Positions 18,004 to 27,321 are shown, numbered from the stretch's first letter. The stretch is 56,290 nucleotides of DNA from Pseudomonadota bacterium (GCA_021783435.1 JAJXUC010000009.1:1-56290); one strand, 5' to 3'. Made by a program: numbers and translations. The notes: generated from the letters alone by a model not told the origin.

Positions 18004-18969
18004 ATGAACCTGCTGTTCGTTGCCGACCCGTTGGAGGACTTCAATCCCAAGAAGGATTCGACCCTGGCGATGATGCGCGAGGCGCAGCGTCGCGGCGATG
18101 CGGTCTGGGCGTGCGAACCGCGCCACCTGCGTTGGTCCGGCGGAGGCGCGACGCATGCAGGCCCGGTGCGCGCACGGTGTCGCCACATCCAGGTTCTGGA
18201 CGCCGCCGGGCCCTGGTTCAGCGAAGTCGAGCAGCTCGACCGCGCGCTGCACGCCTTCGATGCCGTGCTGATGCGCAAGGATCCGCCGTTCGACAGCGAG
18301 TTCTTCTACGCCACGCATTTGCTGGAACAGGCCGAGCGCGAAGGCGCACATGTCTACAACGCGCCGCGCGCGCTGCGCGATCACCCGGAAAAACTCTCCA
18401 TTCTGGAGTGGCCGCAGTTCATTCCGGCCACGCTGGTGAGCCGCGACATGGCGCAACTGCGCGCCTTCGCCGCCGAGCATGGCGACATCATCGTCAAGCC
18501 GCTGGACGGCATGGGCGGCGCCGGCATTTTCCGCCTGCGCACAGGTGCCGGAGGCAGTCCGGACGTGAACCTGGGCGTGGTGCTGGAAACCCTCACCGAC
18601 TGGGGCCGCCGCAGCATCATGGCCCAGCGCTTCCTGCCCGAGATTGCCCAGGGCGACAAGCGCGTGCTCATCATCGGCGGCGCACCGGTGCCGTTTGCGC
18701 TGGCACGCATTCCCCAGCATGGCGAAACCCGCGGCAACCTGGCAGCCGGTGGCAAGGGCGTGGCGCAGCCGCTCACCGCCTCCGATCGCGCCATTGCCGA
18801 AGCCCTCGGCCCGACGCTGGCCGCACGCGGCCTGCTGCTGGTGGGGATCGACATCATCGGCGAGCGGCTCACCGAGATCAACGTCACCAGCCCCACCTGT
18901 TTCGTGGAGATCACCCAGCAAACCGGCTTCGACGTGGCCGCATGCCTCCTGGATGCGCTGAGCGTCTAG
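18004..18969 (+). CDS. gshB: Glutathione synthetase
   Basis: 321-aa ATP-grasp ligase adding glycine to gamma-glutamylcysteine. The N-terminal domain starts MNLLFVADPLEDFNPKKDST, the usual GshB opening. The ATP-grasp core has DIIVKPLDGMGGAGIFRL and MAQRFLPEIAQGDKRVLIIGG, and the C-terminal EINVTSPTCFVEI closes the metal site. The start at 18004 matches the family N-terminus. It follows gshA with a 47-bp gap, completing glutathione synthesis, which supports redox and metal tolerance. Confidence 0.95.
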   Translation: MNLLFVADPLEDFNPKKDSTLAMMREAQRRGDAVWACEPRHLRWSGGGATHAGPVRARCRHIQVLDAAGPWFSEVEQLDRALHAFDAVLMRKDPPFDSEFFYATHLLEQAEREGAHVYNAPRALRDHPEKLSILEWPQFIPATLVSRDMAQLRAFAAEHGDIIVKPLDGMGGAGIFRLRTGAGGSPDVNLGVVLETLTDWGRRSIMAQRFLPEIAQGDKRVLIIGGAPVPFALARIPQHGETRGNLAAGGKGVAQPLTASDRAIAEALGPTLAARGLLLVGIDIIGERLTEINVTSPTCFVEITQQTGFDVAACLLDALSV

Positions 18970-19308
18970 CGCCGACAACGCGGCAGGGGATTCCTGGATC
19001 GGTTTGTGGACCTGTCTGCCTCAGGGTAAAAAACTCGTGGCGAGCCCGTGTTTCCGCCCCTGGCCGGCTTGCGGCCCGGCCGTCGTTCCTGCAAGTGGTT
19101 GACGTCTGCGCGCAGCCTTGCCGGAGGACTCCACTCCCGTGCCGGGCCCCAAGCCGGTGCGTGGCAACAGCACAGCGTGATTTCATGCGGGATTCAGGCC
19201 ATCTTGATCCCCATGCCGACCGACGTCTGGGTAAGATGGCAAGGTCACAAGGCATGACGGGACCGCCTGGCCCAGGCTGCGGTTGGGTCCCGATCGAAGG
19301 GGGAAGGC
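18970..19308. other. Intergenic region gshB to histidine kinase
   Basis: 339 bp without a supported gene. Near its right end is a dyad: GGGACC at 19259-19264 facing GGGTCCC at 19285-19291, with CCTGG-C-CCAGG inside, directly before the GAAGGGGGAAGG ribosome site of the kinase. A TAAGAT hexamer at about 19232 could be a -10 element. Otherwise nothing stands out. Confidence 0.4.
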
Positions 19309-21552
19309 ATGCCGTCGATCATGGCACCTGCGCGCGTGATGGCCAGTGCGCTGCTGCTGGCGTTCGCGCTGCTGGCCGCTGCCGTCGGCGTGGCCACGTG
19401 GCAACCCTGGCTGGGCCTGCAGTTGCGGGTCGTGGCCCCGCCAGGCCTCGATGCCGACGCGGGCCACATCGAGGTGCAGGGCGCAACGCGCGCAGGTCCC
19501 GCGGCATCGATGCCGGCGCATGCGCGCATCGTCGGTATCGCCCCGCTGGATGCTGATGGTCGTTTGGGCCCCGTCATGGCGCTGCAGGGCGATGACCTGC
19601 TCGAAGAGCCCGATGTGCTCGACAGCTACGCCGAGATGCGTCGGCTGTTTGCACGGCAAGAGCGCATCGCCGCCATGCTTCGCGGCCCGGTGCTGCTGCA
19701 TTGGCTTGACGCTGGCGGCGGGCCGCGCCTCACGCGGCTCACGCCTGCGCCGTGGCGCCCACCACACAGCTTGCCGCCGATGTTCTGGTTCCAACTGGCT
19801 GTCGGCGCTCTGGCCTGGCTGCTCAGTGTTTGGGTCTGGGTCCTGCGCCCGCATGACTGGGCTGCGCGCCTGCTTGCTGCTGCCGGCTTGCTGCTGCTCT
19901 TGACCACGACGGCTGCCGCTGTGTACAGCGCACGCGAGCTGGCGCTTCCGGGCGGTTTGTTTCGCGGTCTGTCGGCCATCAACCACCTGGGGGCCGTCGG
20001 CTTCGGCATGAGCATGGTCGGCGTGTTCATGATGTATCCGCACCCCATGGTGCCTCCGTCCAACCTGCTGCTCCTGCCTCTGGTGTTTCTGTCCTGGTGG
20101 GTACTCGACACCTGGCAGGTCATGCCTGACCAGAACTGGGGCGGGCGTGTGTCCATCCTGCTGGAGATGATGCTGGCCATCGCGGCAGCGGTGGTGCAGT
20201 GGCACCGCTCGCGCTCGAACCCGGCGGATCGTGCAGCGATGCGCTGGTTCAACCTATCCGCCTGGCTCGGCTGCACGCTTTTTGCCATCAGCACCGTGGG
20301 CTCCAACATCCTGGGTCTGCCCTCCCCGATACCACAGGGCTACGCCTTCGGCTTTTTCCTCGTGCTGTTCGGCGGGTTGGCGTTCGGCGTGGGGCGCTAC
20401 CGCCTGTTCGACCTCGACCGTTGGGCTTTTCGTCTGCTCCTGTGGACCATGGGGGCAGCCGGTATCGTGGTCCTGGACCTCGTGCTTGCATGGGGCTTGG
20501 GGTTCAATCCCGGAGCGTCGTTGGCGCTCACACTCCTGGTTTGCGGCGCGCTGTACTTTCCCATGCGTCAATGGTTGTGGGCTCGCATGGTGCAGCGCCC
20601 GTCGCTGCCCATGGAGCTGGCCTTGCCCAAGGTCGTCGAAGTGGCTTTCACAGCGGGCGCCCTGGCACGCGAGCAGCGCTGGTTGAATTTGCTGCATCGT
20701 CTGTACGCTCCGTTGCAATTGCTGCCGCAGCAACCGGGAAGCGGCTCGGTCGTGGTCCTGCGTCGCGAAGGACTGGAAATGCTGGTTCCCGCCACGGGGG
20801 GGCTGGGTGCGCGCTTGCTGGTGGGGCGCAGTGCCGGGCTCAAGCTGTTTTCGCCCCAGGATGCGGCATTCACCCAATCACTCTGTGATTTGCTCGACAG
20901 GGCCGCCGGTGAGCGTGACGCCTATGTGCGCGGTGTCGAGCAGGAGCGCAGCCGCATCGCCCGCGATTTGCACGATGAGCTCGGGGCCAAGCTCCTCACG
21001 GCTCTGCACGGTGCTGGTGACCAACGCCAGCGTGCCTTGCTGGAAGACGCCATGGCCCACATGCGACTCATCGCGCGCGGCCTCGACCAAACCGGGCGAA
21101 CAGCGGACGATTTTTTCGCCGATCTGCGTTACGACACCGGCCAGCGCCTGGAGCGCGCGGGGCTGCAGTTCGATTGGCAGCTCGATGCATCCACAGTGCA
21201 CCGCTTGGACCTCGATGCGCGCCATCAGTACCAGGTTCATGCCCTGGTGCACGAGGCCGTGAGCAACAGCATGCGCCACGCCGTGGCCAGCCGCGTCAGC
21301 ATCAGCCTGAGCTGCGAGCACGGCCATCTGCATTTGTGCATTGGCGATGATGGCGCAGGCTTCGACCCGACCCAGGTCAGTCAGGGCCAGGGCCTGCGCA
21401 ACATGCGCGCACGCGCACAGGCCTTGGGTGGCGAGGTGCATTGGCGTTCACGCACCGTCCTTGCCCAGGACCGAGCCACGACGACGATGTCAACGCCCGG
21501 CGTCGGGACGCTGGTGGAAATCAGCTGGCCGGTTTTGCAGCGAACCGGGTGA
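19309..21552 (+). CDS. Membrane sensor histidine kinase (HisKA_3/NarL-type)
   Basis: 747-aa sensor kinase. A first membrane helix (about 12-31) and a second near 157-175 bracket an extracytoplasmic domain of about 125 residues; six or so further helices follow to about residue 420. The cytoplasmic part has a HisKA_3 dimerisation box RSRIARDLHDELGAKLL with the phosphoacceptor His555, then a HATPase_c domain with N-box HEAVSNSMRHA (about 648) and G-box GDDGAGFD. Such kinases normally pair with NarL/LuxR-type regulators, but none is adjacent, so it is an orphan here. The periplasmic domain suggests sensing an envelope signal; the ligand is unknown. Confidence 0.85.
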   Translation: MPSIMAPARVMASALLLAFALLAAAVGVATWQPWLGLQLRVVAPPGLDADAGHIEVQGATRAGPAASMPAHARIVGIAPLDADGRLGPVMALQGDDLLEEPDVLDSYAEMRRLFARQERIAAMLRGPVLLHWLDAGGGPRLTRLTPAPWRPPHSLPPMFWFQLAVGALAWLLSVWVWVLRPHDWAARLLAAAGLLLLLTTTAAAVYSARELALPGGLFRGLSAINHLGAVGFGMSMVGVFMMYPHPMVPPSNLLLLPLVFLSWWVLDTWQVMPDQNWGGRVSILLEMMLAIAAAVVQWHRSRSNPADRAAMRWFNLSAWLGCTLFAISTVGSNILGLPSPIPQGYAFGFFLVLFGGLAFGVGRYRLFDLDRWAFRLLLWTMGAAGIVVLDLVLAWGLGFNPGASLALTLLVCGALYFPMRQWLWARMVQRPSLPMELALPKVVEVAFTAGALAREQRWLNLLHRLYAPLQLLPQQPGSGSVVVLRREGLEMLVPATGGLGARLLVGRSAGLKLFSPQDAAFTQSLCDLLDRAAGERDAYVRGVEQERSRIARDLHDELGAKLLTALHGAGDQRQRALLEDAMAHMRLIARGLDQTGRTADDFFADLRYDTGQRLERAGLQFDWQLDASTVHRLDLDARHQYQVHALVHEAVSNSMRHAVASRVSISLSCEHGHLHLCIGDDGAGFDPTQVSQGQGLRNMRARAQALGGEVHWRSRTVLAQDRATTTMSTPGVGTLVEISWPVLQRTG

Positions 21553-21596
21553 CACGAACGCCTGCAAGCCGCATGGGACCGCGTCGTGCTGGCGCC

Positions 21597-22523
21597 CTAC
21601 TTGCCGTTTGCCGAGCCATTCTTCGCGTTGAGCCACTGCATGAATTCGGCATACGGCTTGGGGCTGCCGACTTCCCAGCCGGGAATGTGCAACATCGTGT
21701 TGAGTCGATCGGACACATTGCCGAGCATGGCGGCGCGTACCTTGCTCACGGTCGCGGCCGGTGTGTCGGGCGCAGCCAGCAAAGCCCAGAATGGCATGGA
21801 CTGATGGGCCAGAACGATGCCGCCCTCGGCCTTCCATTTCTTCGAGACGAGGGGTGTGACCGCGCCGATCACCGCGGCATGCGTGGTCTGCATGAACCCG
21901 GTGACGGCATTTTGGTAATCGACGTAAATGGTTTTGGGCGGTGTGCCTGCGCGCTGCAGCCAAAGCTTGGTGGACACCTTGTCCACCAAGCTGCCCTTGG
22001 TGGGTGTGAGCAGCAACGCGGCTGGTGACTTCCAGACATCGGCCACGCCCACGCAGGTGGCAGGCGGCGCATTCGTCAGGCCAAACATGGCGAGCGTCGG
22101 TCCGCCCAACAAGACCTCGTCAGGCTTTCCGGGGCAGGGCTGGGCAATGAAGTCGGTGCCGAACTCGACGGGGGATTTCGCCATCGCCACGAGTTGCCAG
22201 CCCTTGCTCAGGAGGGCCGCGCTCAGGTTGGGTGGTTTGCTGAAGACAAAATCAAAATGGCTGCCCTCAGCTGCTTGCTTGCCGGCATCGGCTTTGGAGT
22301 AGTTGGCTTCCCAAATCACCTTGCGCCCCGCCGCGGCGCCGATCACATCGGCGAATTCCTGCGCGGTGTTGCCGAGTGCGACCGCGTTTTCCTGCACCAG
22401 TCCATTCTGGATGCCCAGCATCAGCGTTGGCGAAGCCGGTGCTGGAGCCGCATGCGCAACGGGGATCAGGCCCAGCAGCAAGGAAAACAGCAGATTCGAG
22501 GTGAGCCGTGCGGGTCGCTTCAT
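21597..22523 (-). CDS. PhnD-like periplasmic substrate-binding protein (phosphate/phosphite/phosphonate type)
   Basis: 308-aa secreted protein with a signal peptide ending HAAPAPA. The body matches the PF12974 ABC-type phosphonate/phosphite binding fold (LMLGIQNGLVQENAV, FDFVFSKPPNLSAALLSKGWQLVA, ATCVGVADVWKSPAALLLTP). No permease or ATPase genes are beside it, so it may serve transporter subunits elsewhere or act as a sensor partner. It is convergent with the orphan histidine kinase (44 bp between stops). Ligand cannot be told from sequence; the family name reflects founding members only. Confidence 0.75.
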   Translation of the reverse strand: MKRPARLTSNLLFSLLLGLIPVAHAAPAPASPTLMLGIQNGLVQENAVALGNTAQEFADVIGAAAGRKVIWEANYSKADAGKQAAEGSHFDFVFSKPPNLSAALLSKGWQLVAMAKSPVEFGTDFIAQPCPGKPDEVLLGGPTLAMFGLTNAPPATCVGVADVWKSPAALLLTPTKGSLVDKVSTKLWLQRAGTPPKTIYVDYQNAVTGFMQTTHAAVIGAVTPLVSKKWKAEGGIVLAHQSMPFWALLAAPDTPAATVSKVRAAMLGNVSDRLNTMLHIPGWEVGSPKPYAEFMQWLNAKNGSANGK

Positions 22524-22817
22524 GGGATCGAGGTCGTTGTGGGGGAATCGTTGCTGGGGCCGAACAGTGACCGTGGCGGAACAAACTCAGCGACGGAGTG
22601 CGGCGTCTGCGTGAAGTATGCATGATGGCAGGTTTCTGCACGGCGGACTACCAAGGTTTGTATGCATCACAGGGCATCGCCTGCGTCCGATCTCCTCGTC
22701 GTCGCGATCCCGCATGGGCAGCGGCGCGCCGCGACACGCGTCATGGCGGCGGCGCGATGCGCGCGCGGGACCCGCTCCATGTTGTCTTAAGCTGCAGGCT
22801 TTGTCCACGAGCCTGCC

Positions 22818-24095
22818 ATGCCCGATCTTCACGCCCTGTTTCTGCCCTGCCCACGCGGGCTCGAGGCCATGCTCGCGGCGGAGATGCGACAGATCGGCGG
22901 CGCCACGCTGGAAGTTGGCGACGCCGTGGCCAGCGGCGTGCCGGCGCGTGGCGCGCTCGACGATGTGATGCGCCTGAACCTGCACAGCCGCCTGGCCTCG
23001 CGCGTGCTCCTCTGCCTGGGTCGCGCCCCGGTGACGCAGGCCGATGACGTCTACCGGCTGGCGCTCAAGCTACCCTGGGGGCGCTGGTTCAAGCCGTCGC
23101 AAACCTTGCGGGTGGACGTCACCGCCGAGCGCATTCCAGCGGAGCGCGCCCCCGGCAAAAAACCGGTGTGGCCGGCCACGGCCCGCAGCGGCCACGACAG
23201 CCCCGCTCGCGGCAGCGGTTTTCTCGACAGCCTGCAGTTCACCGCCCTGCGCGCGAAAGATGGTGTTTGCGACCACTTTCGCGCGCGCGGCCAAGAGCGC
23301 CCCAGCGTGGATCGCGAACAGCCCGATGTGCGGGTGCAACTGCACCTCACCGCGAGCGAAGCCCTGCTGTACCTCGACACCTCGGGCGAGGCCCTGTTCA
23401 AGCGCGGCTGGCGCACCGAGCATGGCGAGGCGCCGCTGAAAGAGAACCTCGCCGCCGGGTTGCTGATGCTCTCGGGCTGGACTCCGCACGCCGCGCTGTT
23501 CGACCCGCTGTGCGGCGCCGGCACGCTGGCCGTGGAGGCGGCGCAGATGGCGTGCAACATCGCCCCGGGCCTGGGCCGCAGCTTCGGCTTCGAGCGCCTG
23601 CAGGGCTTCGACCGCGGCGCCTGGATCGGCCTGCGCCAGGCGGCCCACGCGGCGCGGCGCGCGCCGCCGGCGGCCATCATCGCCGCCGACATCGACCCGC
23701 GCATGGTGCAGCTCACCCGCGCCAACGCGCAGCGCGCCGGTGTCGAGGGCGCCCTCCGCCTCCAGCAGGCCGATGTGATGGACGCGGTGCCGCCCGTGAC
23801 CTTGGCGCCGGGTGAGGCGGGGCACATCGTCACCAACCCGCCGTACGCCGAACGCATCGAGGCCAAGGGCCGCGAGGCCGAAGACTTCCTGCCACGCCTC
23901 GGGGACTTGCTCAAGCAGCGCTTCGTCGGCTGGCACGCCGCCTTGCTGCTGGCCGATCTGCAGGCTGACAAGGCCTTGCGCCTGAAGCCGGCGCGGCGCC
24001 ACGTGGTCTACAACGGGCCGATCGAATGCCGCTTGTTCACCTTCGCCCTGGTGGCCGGCCGTCCACCGCGCAAGGCCGAGGCGGAACCCGCCTGA
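22818..24095 (+). CDS. RlmL/YcbY-type RNA methyltransferase (THUMP + class I SAM domain)
   Basis: 425-aa protein with an N-terminal ferredoxin-like/THUMP region (LFLPCPRGLEAMLAAEM) and a C-terminal Rossmann methyltransferase with the SAM motif DPLCGAGT at 229-236 and catalytic NPPY at 340-343. This is the layout of the N-terminal half of E. coli RlmL, which makes m2G2445 in 23S rRNA. It is shorter than RlmL (about 700 aa) because the RlmK half is missing, as in many betaproteobacteria. 23S rRNA guanine-N2 methylation is the likely role. It is convergent with tupA. Confidence 0.85.
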   Translation: MPDLHALFLPCPRGLEAMLAAEMRQIGGATLEVGDAVASGVPARGALDDVMRLNLHSRLASRVLLCLGRAPVTQADDVYRLALKLPWGRWFKPSQTLRVDVTAERIPAERAPGKKPVWPATARSGHDSPARGSGFLDSLQFTALRAKDGVCDHFRARGQERPSVDREQPDVRVQLHLTASEALLYLDTSGEALFKRGWRTEHGEAPLKENLAAGLLMLSGWTPHAALFDPLCGAGTLAVEAAQMACNIAPGLGRSFGFERLQGFDRGAWIGLRQAAHAARRAPPAAIIAADIDPRMVQLTRANAQRAGVEGALRLQQADVMDAVPPVTLAPGEAGHIVTNPPYAERIEAKGREAEDFLPRLGDLLKQRFVGWHAALLLADLQADKALRLKPARRHVVYNGPIECRLFTFALVAGRPPRKAEAEPA

Positions 24096-24131
24096 GGCTG
24101 CCGTGACGGGGTGGGGCGCCTCGCGCGACAC

Positions 24132-24989
24132 TCAAAGCCCGGTCTTCGCGCTGGGGAAGAACAGCGGCTCGCCGTTGATTTTGACGCCGGCGATCGCCTG
24201 CTGGCCGACAGGTGAGGTGAGCCAGTCGATGAAAGCGCGGCCCTGCGCGGCCTTGACCTGCGGGTGTCTGGCGGGGTTGACCAGCATGACGCCGTAGGGG
24301 TTGAACAGGACCGGGTCGCCTTGCATCACGATGGTCAGATCGCCCCGGTTCTTGAACGCCAGCCAGGTGCCGCGATCGCTCATGGTGTAGGCACCCAAGG
24401 CCGCAGCGGTGTTGAGCGCCTGCCCCATACCAGCGCCGATTTCGCGATACCACTTGCCGCGCCCCAGGGCCACGGGATCGACACCCGCCTGCTTCCAGAT
24501 GCGCAGCTCGGCGGCATGAGTGCCGCTCTTGTCGCCGCGCGAGATGAACCGTGCCTGCCTGGCCGCAATGCGCCGCAACGCGTCCGCCGCGGACTTGGCC
24601 TGGGCCACAGCCGCCGAATCGGATCGTGGTCCGACGAGGACGAAATCGTTGTACATCACATCGCGCCGGTCCACGCCCCAACCGTCGGCCATGAAGCGTT
24701 CTTCCGCCGCGCGGTCGTGCACGAACACCACATCGGCATCGCCGCGCCGGCCGATGTCCAGCGCCTGCCCCGTGCCCACGGCCACCACTTTCACGGCAAT
24801 CCCGGTGTCCTTGGTGAACAGCGGCAGGATGTGGCCGAACAAGCCCGACTGCTCGGTGGATGTGGTGGAGGCGACGACGATGCCGTGCGCGGCTTCCTGC
24901 TCGACTTGCGCCTGCGCTGCCAGCGGGCACAAAGCCAGCGCTGCGGCGCTGATCAGACCTGCGATGTGCAGGCGTAGGCGGGCGAACAT
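24132..24989 (-). CDS. tupA: Tungstate ABC transporter, substrate-binding protein
   Basis: 285-aa periplasmic binding protein with a signal peptide (cleavage after AAQA). The ligand loop STTSTEQSGLF near residues 41-51 is the TupA/WtpA signature that cradles the oxyanion, and the order FVHDRAAEERFMADGWGVDRRDVMYNDFVLVGP is diagnostic of TupA. It would bind tungstate with high affinity (family knowledge; molybdate binding is weaker). AAGGAGACC precedes the ATG. Its start overlaps the end of tupC by 37 nt. The operon order tupB-tupC-tupA supplies metal for molybdo/tungsto-enzymes, two of which are in this window. Confidence 0.9.
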   Translation of the reverse strand: MFARLRLHIAGLISAAALALCPLAAQAQVEQEAAHGIVVASTTSTEQSGLFGHILPLFTKDTGIAVKVVAVGTGQALDIGRRGDADVVFVHDRAAEERFMADGWGVDRRDVMYNDFVLVGPRSDSAAVAQAKSAADALRRIAARQARFISRGDKSGTHAAELRIWKQAGVDPVALGRGKWYREIGAGMGQALNTAAALGAYTMSDRGTWLAFKNRGDLTIVMQGDPVLFNPYGVMLVNPARHPQVKAAQGRAFIDWLTSPVGQQAIAGVKINGEPLFFPSAKTGL

Positions 24990-25693
24990 GAGAGGTCTCC
25001 TTGGGGTGCGGTACCGCCGCGTCGCGGCGTGGGCTGAAGCGGTTCGTGGCTGGTTTGCAGTTGGCCGTGTTCGAGGCGCAGCACCCGCTGCGCCAGCGCG
25101 ATCTCCTCCGGGCGATGGGTGCTGAGCAGCACGGTGATGCCCTGTGCCGCGAGGTTTTGCACGTCGTGCAGGATGGCTGCGCTCGCCCGTTGATCGAGAT
25201 GGCTGCAGGGCTCGTCGAGCAGCAGCAACTGAGGCTGCACCATCCAGGCGCGCGTCAGTGCCAGGCGTTGACGCTGGCCGGACGACAGGCTTGCGGCGCT
25301 TTGCCGCGCGTGCTCCCTGAGACCCGCGCGGTCAAGCGCAGCATTCAGCAAAGCGCGGCGGTCGTCGGTGGGCGTGGCAACCAGGGCCAGGCGCAAGTTG
25401 TCTTCCACCGAGCCGCGCAGCAAGGGGGTGTGCGCAAACACCATGGCCTGCGCGGCAAAGGCCAGACCGTCCCGCGGTGGCGTCTTGCCGGCGAAGCGCA
25501 GGGCGCCACAACTCGGCGCGTCGAGGCCGTGAATCAACCGCAGCAGGCTGGTCTTGCCGGCGCCGTTGGGCCCCACCAGCGCGATGATGCCGCCGCGCTC
25601 GAGTTGCAGGTCGAGGCCATGCAAGACCCAATTCGCGCCACGACGCAGGCCCACGCCCTGCAGGGTGATGGGGAATAGCGAAGCTTCCGTCAT
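24953..25693 (-). CDS. tupC: Tungstate ABC transporter, ATP-binding protein
   Basis: 246-aa ABC ATPase. Walker A GPNGAGKTS, the signature SLSSGQRQRLALTRAW (LSSGQ form) and Walker B LLLLDEPCSHLD are present. The ATG at 25693 (MTEASLFPITLQGVG) was preferred to upstream in-frame starts inside tupB because it stands just before the ABC core. The C-terminus runs 37 nt into tupA, suggesting translational coupling. Confidence 0.88.
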   Translation of the reverse strand: MTEASLFPITLQGVGLRRGANWVLHGLDLQLERGGIIALVGPNGAGKTSLLRLIHGLDAPSCGALRFAGKTPPRDGLAFAAQAMVFAHTPLLRGSVEDNLRLALVATPTDDRRALLNAALDRAGLREHARQSAASLSSGQRQRLALTRAWMVQPQLLLLDEPCSHLDQRASAAILHDVQNLAAQGITVLLSTHRPEEIALAQRVLRLEHGQLQTSHEPLQPTPRRGGTAPQGDLSCSPAYACTSQV

Positions 25694-25766
25694 CGCCGCG
25701 CTCTCTTGCCGCAACGAGCTGTTTTTCTGAGAGGGCGCTTGCCCTCGGGGCGGTTCTGCGGGTGTC

Positions 25767-26462
25767 TCATGCGCCCTCCCCGTACCGCGCCGCCGCGTGC
25801 TGGCGCAGCAGCGCGGCAGCGGCATTGACCAGCAGCACCAGCACCATCAGGACCGTGCCCAGTGCCAGTGCCAGCGGCAGGTCACCCTTGCTGGTTTCCA
25901 GCGCGATGGCGGTGGTCATGGTGCGGGTGTAGCCCTCGATATTGCCGCCCGAGATCATCACCGCGCCCACCTCCGACACTGCCCGGCCGAACCCGGCGAG
26001 CGCTGCGACCAAGAGGGCATGGCGGCAATCCCACAACAGCCAGCGTACGCGCTGCAGGGCACGCAGGCGCAGTGAGCGCAGGGTGTCGCCGTGCAGCCGC
26101 CAGGACTCGGCCACGATCTGTCGCGTCACGGCGGCAATCAACGGCGTGGTGAGCAGGGTTTGCGCCAGAATCATCGCCGGCACCGAAAACAGCAATCCCA
26201 GATCCCCCAGGGGCCCGCTGCGCGACAGCAGCAGATACACCAGCAAACCGACGATCACCGAGGGCAGGCCGAGCAGGCTGTTGAGCAGCGCCACCAGCAC
26301 GCCGCGCCCGGCAAACGCGTGCACGGCGAGCCAGGCTCCCAGCGGCAGGCCGAACAGCAAACCCAGCGCGACGCTGGTGCCGCTGACGCGCAGCGAGACA
26401 CCGACGATGTGCCAGGTGGCCGCATCGCCTGTGGCCAGCAGTTGCCAGATTGGAGAGAGCAT
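25767..26462 (-). CDS. tupB: Tungstate ABC transporter, permease
   Basis: 231-aa inner-membrane permease with five to six helices and the EAA-loop region AVTRQIVAESWRLHGDTLRSLRLRALQRVRW. The phrase GFGRAVSEVGAVMISGGNIEGYTRTMTTAIALET is strongly conserved in TupB. First gene of tupBCA; the nucleosidase gene ends 37 bp upstream, so read-through from there is possible. Confidence 0.9.
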   Translation of the reverse strand: MLSPIWQLLATGDAATWHIVGVSLRVSGTSVALGLLFGLPLGAWLAVHAFAGRGVLVALLNSLLGLPSVIVGLLVYLLLSRSGPLGDLGLLFSVPAMILAQTLLTTPLIAAVTRQIVAESWRLHGDTLRSLRLRALQRVRWLLWDCRHALLVAALAGFGRAVSEVGAVMISGGNIEGYTRTMTTAIALETSKGDLPLALALGTVLMVLVLLVNAAAALLRQHAAARYGEGA

Positions 26463-26499
26463 GAAGTGATGTCAGCACGCAGCGATGAACATTTGAATA

Positions 26500-27321
26500 C
26501 TAACGGTTACGTTCAGGAGCATGGGCGCGGAGAGGCGGCAAGGGCTTGCAGGCCTTGTCCGTCAGCAAGGCCAGGCGCAGGATCTCGGCGCTGTAATGCC
26601 GCGCCACTTCGGTGGTGAAGCGGTCGAAATCCAGGTGAGCATCGGCGTCGGCGCGGTCGGAGACGCTGCGCACCGCGGCGAAGGCCACACCGTAGTCGGC
26701 GCACACTTGGGCCACGGCAGCGCTTTCCATGTCCACGGCCAGTGCATCGGGCAGTGCCGCGCGCAGGCGCTGTGCGTCAGCCACGCTGCTGACGAAACAG
26801 TCGCCGCTGAGCAACAAGCCGTGGTGCACACGCGGTGCAGCGATGCCCAGCAACTGCAGGCGTGCCGCCCCGGCGGTGTCGTGCAAGGCCCCGGCGATGG
26901 CGGCTCGTGCTGCCAGCAACAAACGCGCCGACCAGAGGGCATCGGCGGCGAAGCGGCTGGTGCCGGTGAGGGGCACCTCGAAGCGTGGGAACAGCGGCGA
27001 GGCATCGAGGTCGTGTTGCAGCAGGTCACGCGCGACGACGATGTCGCCGATCCGGACCGCATCGCCCAAACCGCCGGCGGTGCCGGTGAACAGCAGTGCC
27101 TGGCAGCCGAACTCGGCGATCAGGCTGGTGGCGCTGGTCGCGGCCGCCACCTTGCCGATGCCGGACAGCGCCATCACCACCTCGTGCCCATGCAGCCGGC
27201 CGCGGTGATACACGCGCTTGCCGTGCAGCCGCTGTGGCCGCGTGGGGAGGAGTTGCTGCAGCAGCATCTGCTGCTCGGCATGCATGGCGCACAAAATGCC
27301 GAGCGGGGAAAGTTCGGTCAT
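26500..27321 (-). CDS. MTA/SAH nucleosidase-family phosphorylase
   Basis: 273-aa PNP/UDP-family enzyme resembling MtnN (Pfs), which cleaves 5'-methylthioadenosine and S-adenosylhomocysteine. Family marks include GILCAMHAEQ at the N-terminus, LFTGTAGGLGDAVRIGDIVVA in the middle and ALAVDMESAAVAQVCADYGVAFAAVRSVSD, with the ribose-binding MES motif and the catalytic SD Asp. The start at 27321 opens directly on the conserved N-terminus. It is about 40 aa longer than E. coli MtnN, with an Arg/Pro-rich tail. Specificity between MTA/SAH and other nucleosides is not certain. Confidence 0.82.
   Translation of the reverse strand: MTELSPLGILCAMHAEQQMLLQQLLPTRPQRLHGKRVYHRGRLHGHEVVMALSGIGKVAAATSATSLIAEFGCQALLFTGTAGGLGDAVRIGDIVVARDLLQHDLDASPLFPRFEVPLTGTSRFAADALWSARLLLAARAAIAGALHDTAGAARLQLLGIAAPRVHHGLLLSGDCFVSSVADAQRLRAALPDALAVDMESAAVAQVCADYGVAFAAVRSVSDRADADAHLDFDRFTTEVARHYSAEILRLALLTDKACKPLPPLRAHAPERNR
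26502..26513. promoter_or_regulatory. Short palindrome ahead of tupB
   Basis: AACG-GTTA-CGTT lies 40 bp upstream of the tupB start and overlaps the last codons of the nucleosidase gene. Its place suggests an operator for the tup genes. I could not tie it to a known ModE or TunR consensus with confidence. Confidence 0.25.

Noticed and set aside
22616..22667. GTATGCAT repeated at 22616-22623 and 22660-22667 as a regulatory pair
   Set aside because: The repeat is short and self-complementary in part; too weak to report as a site.
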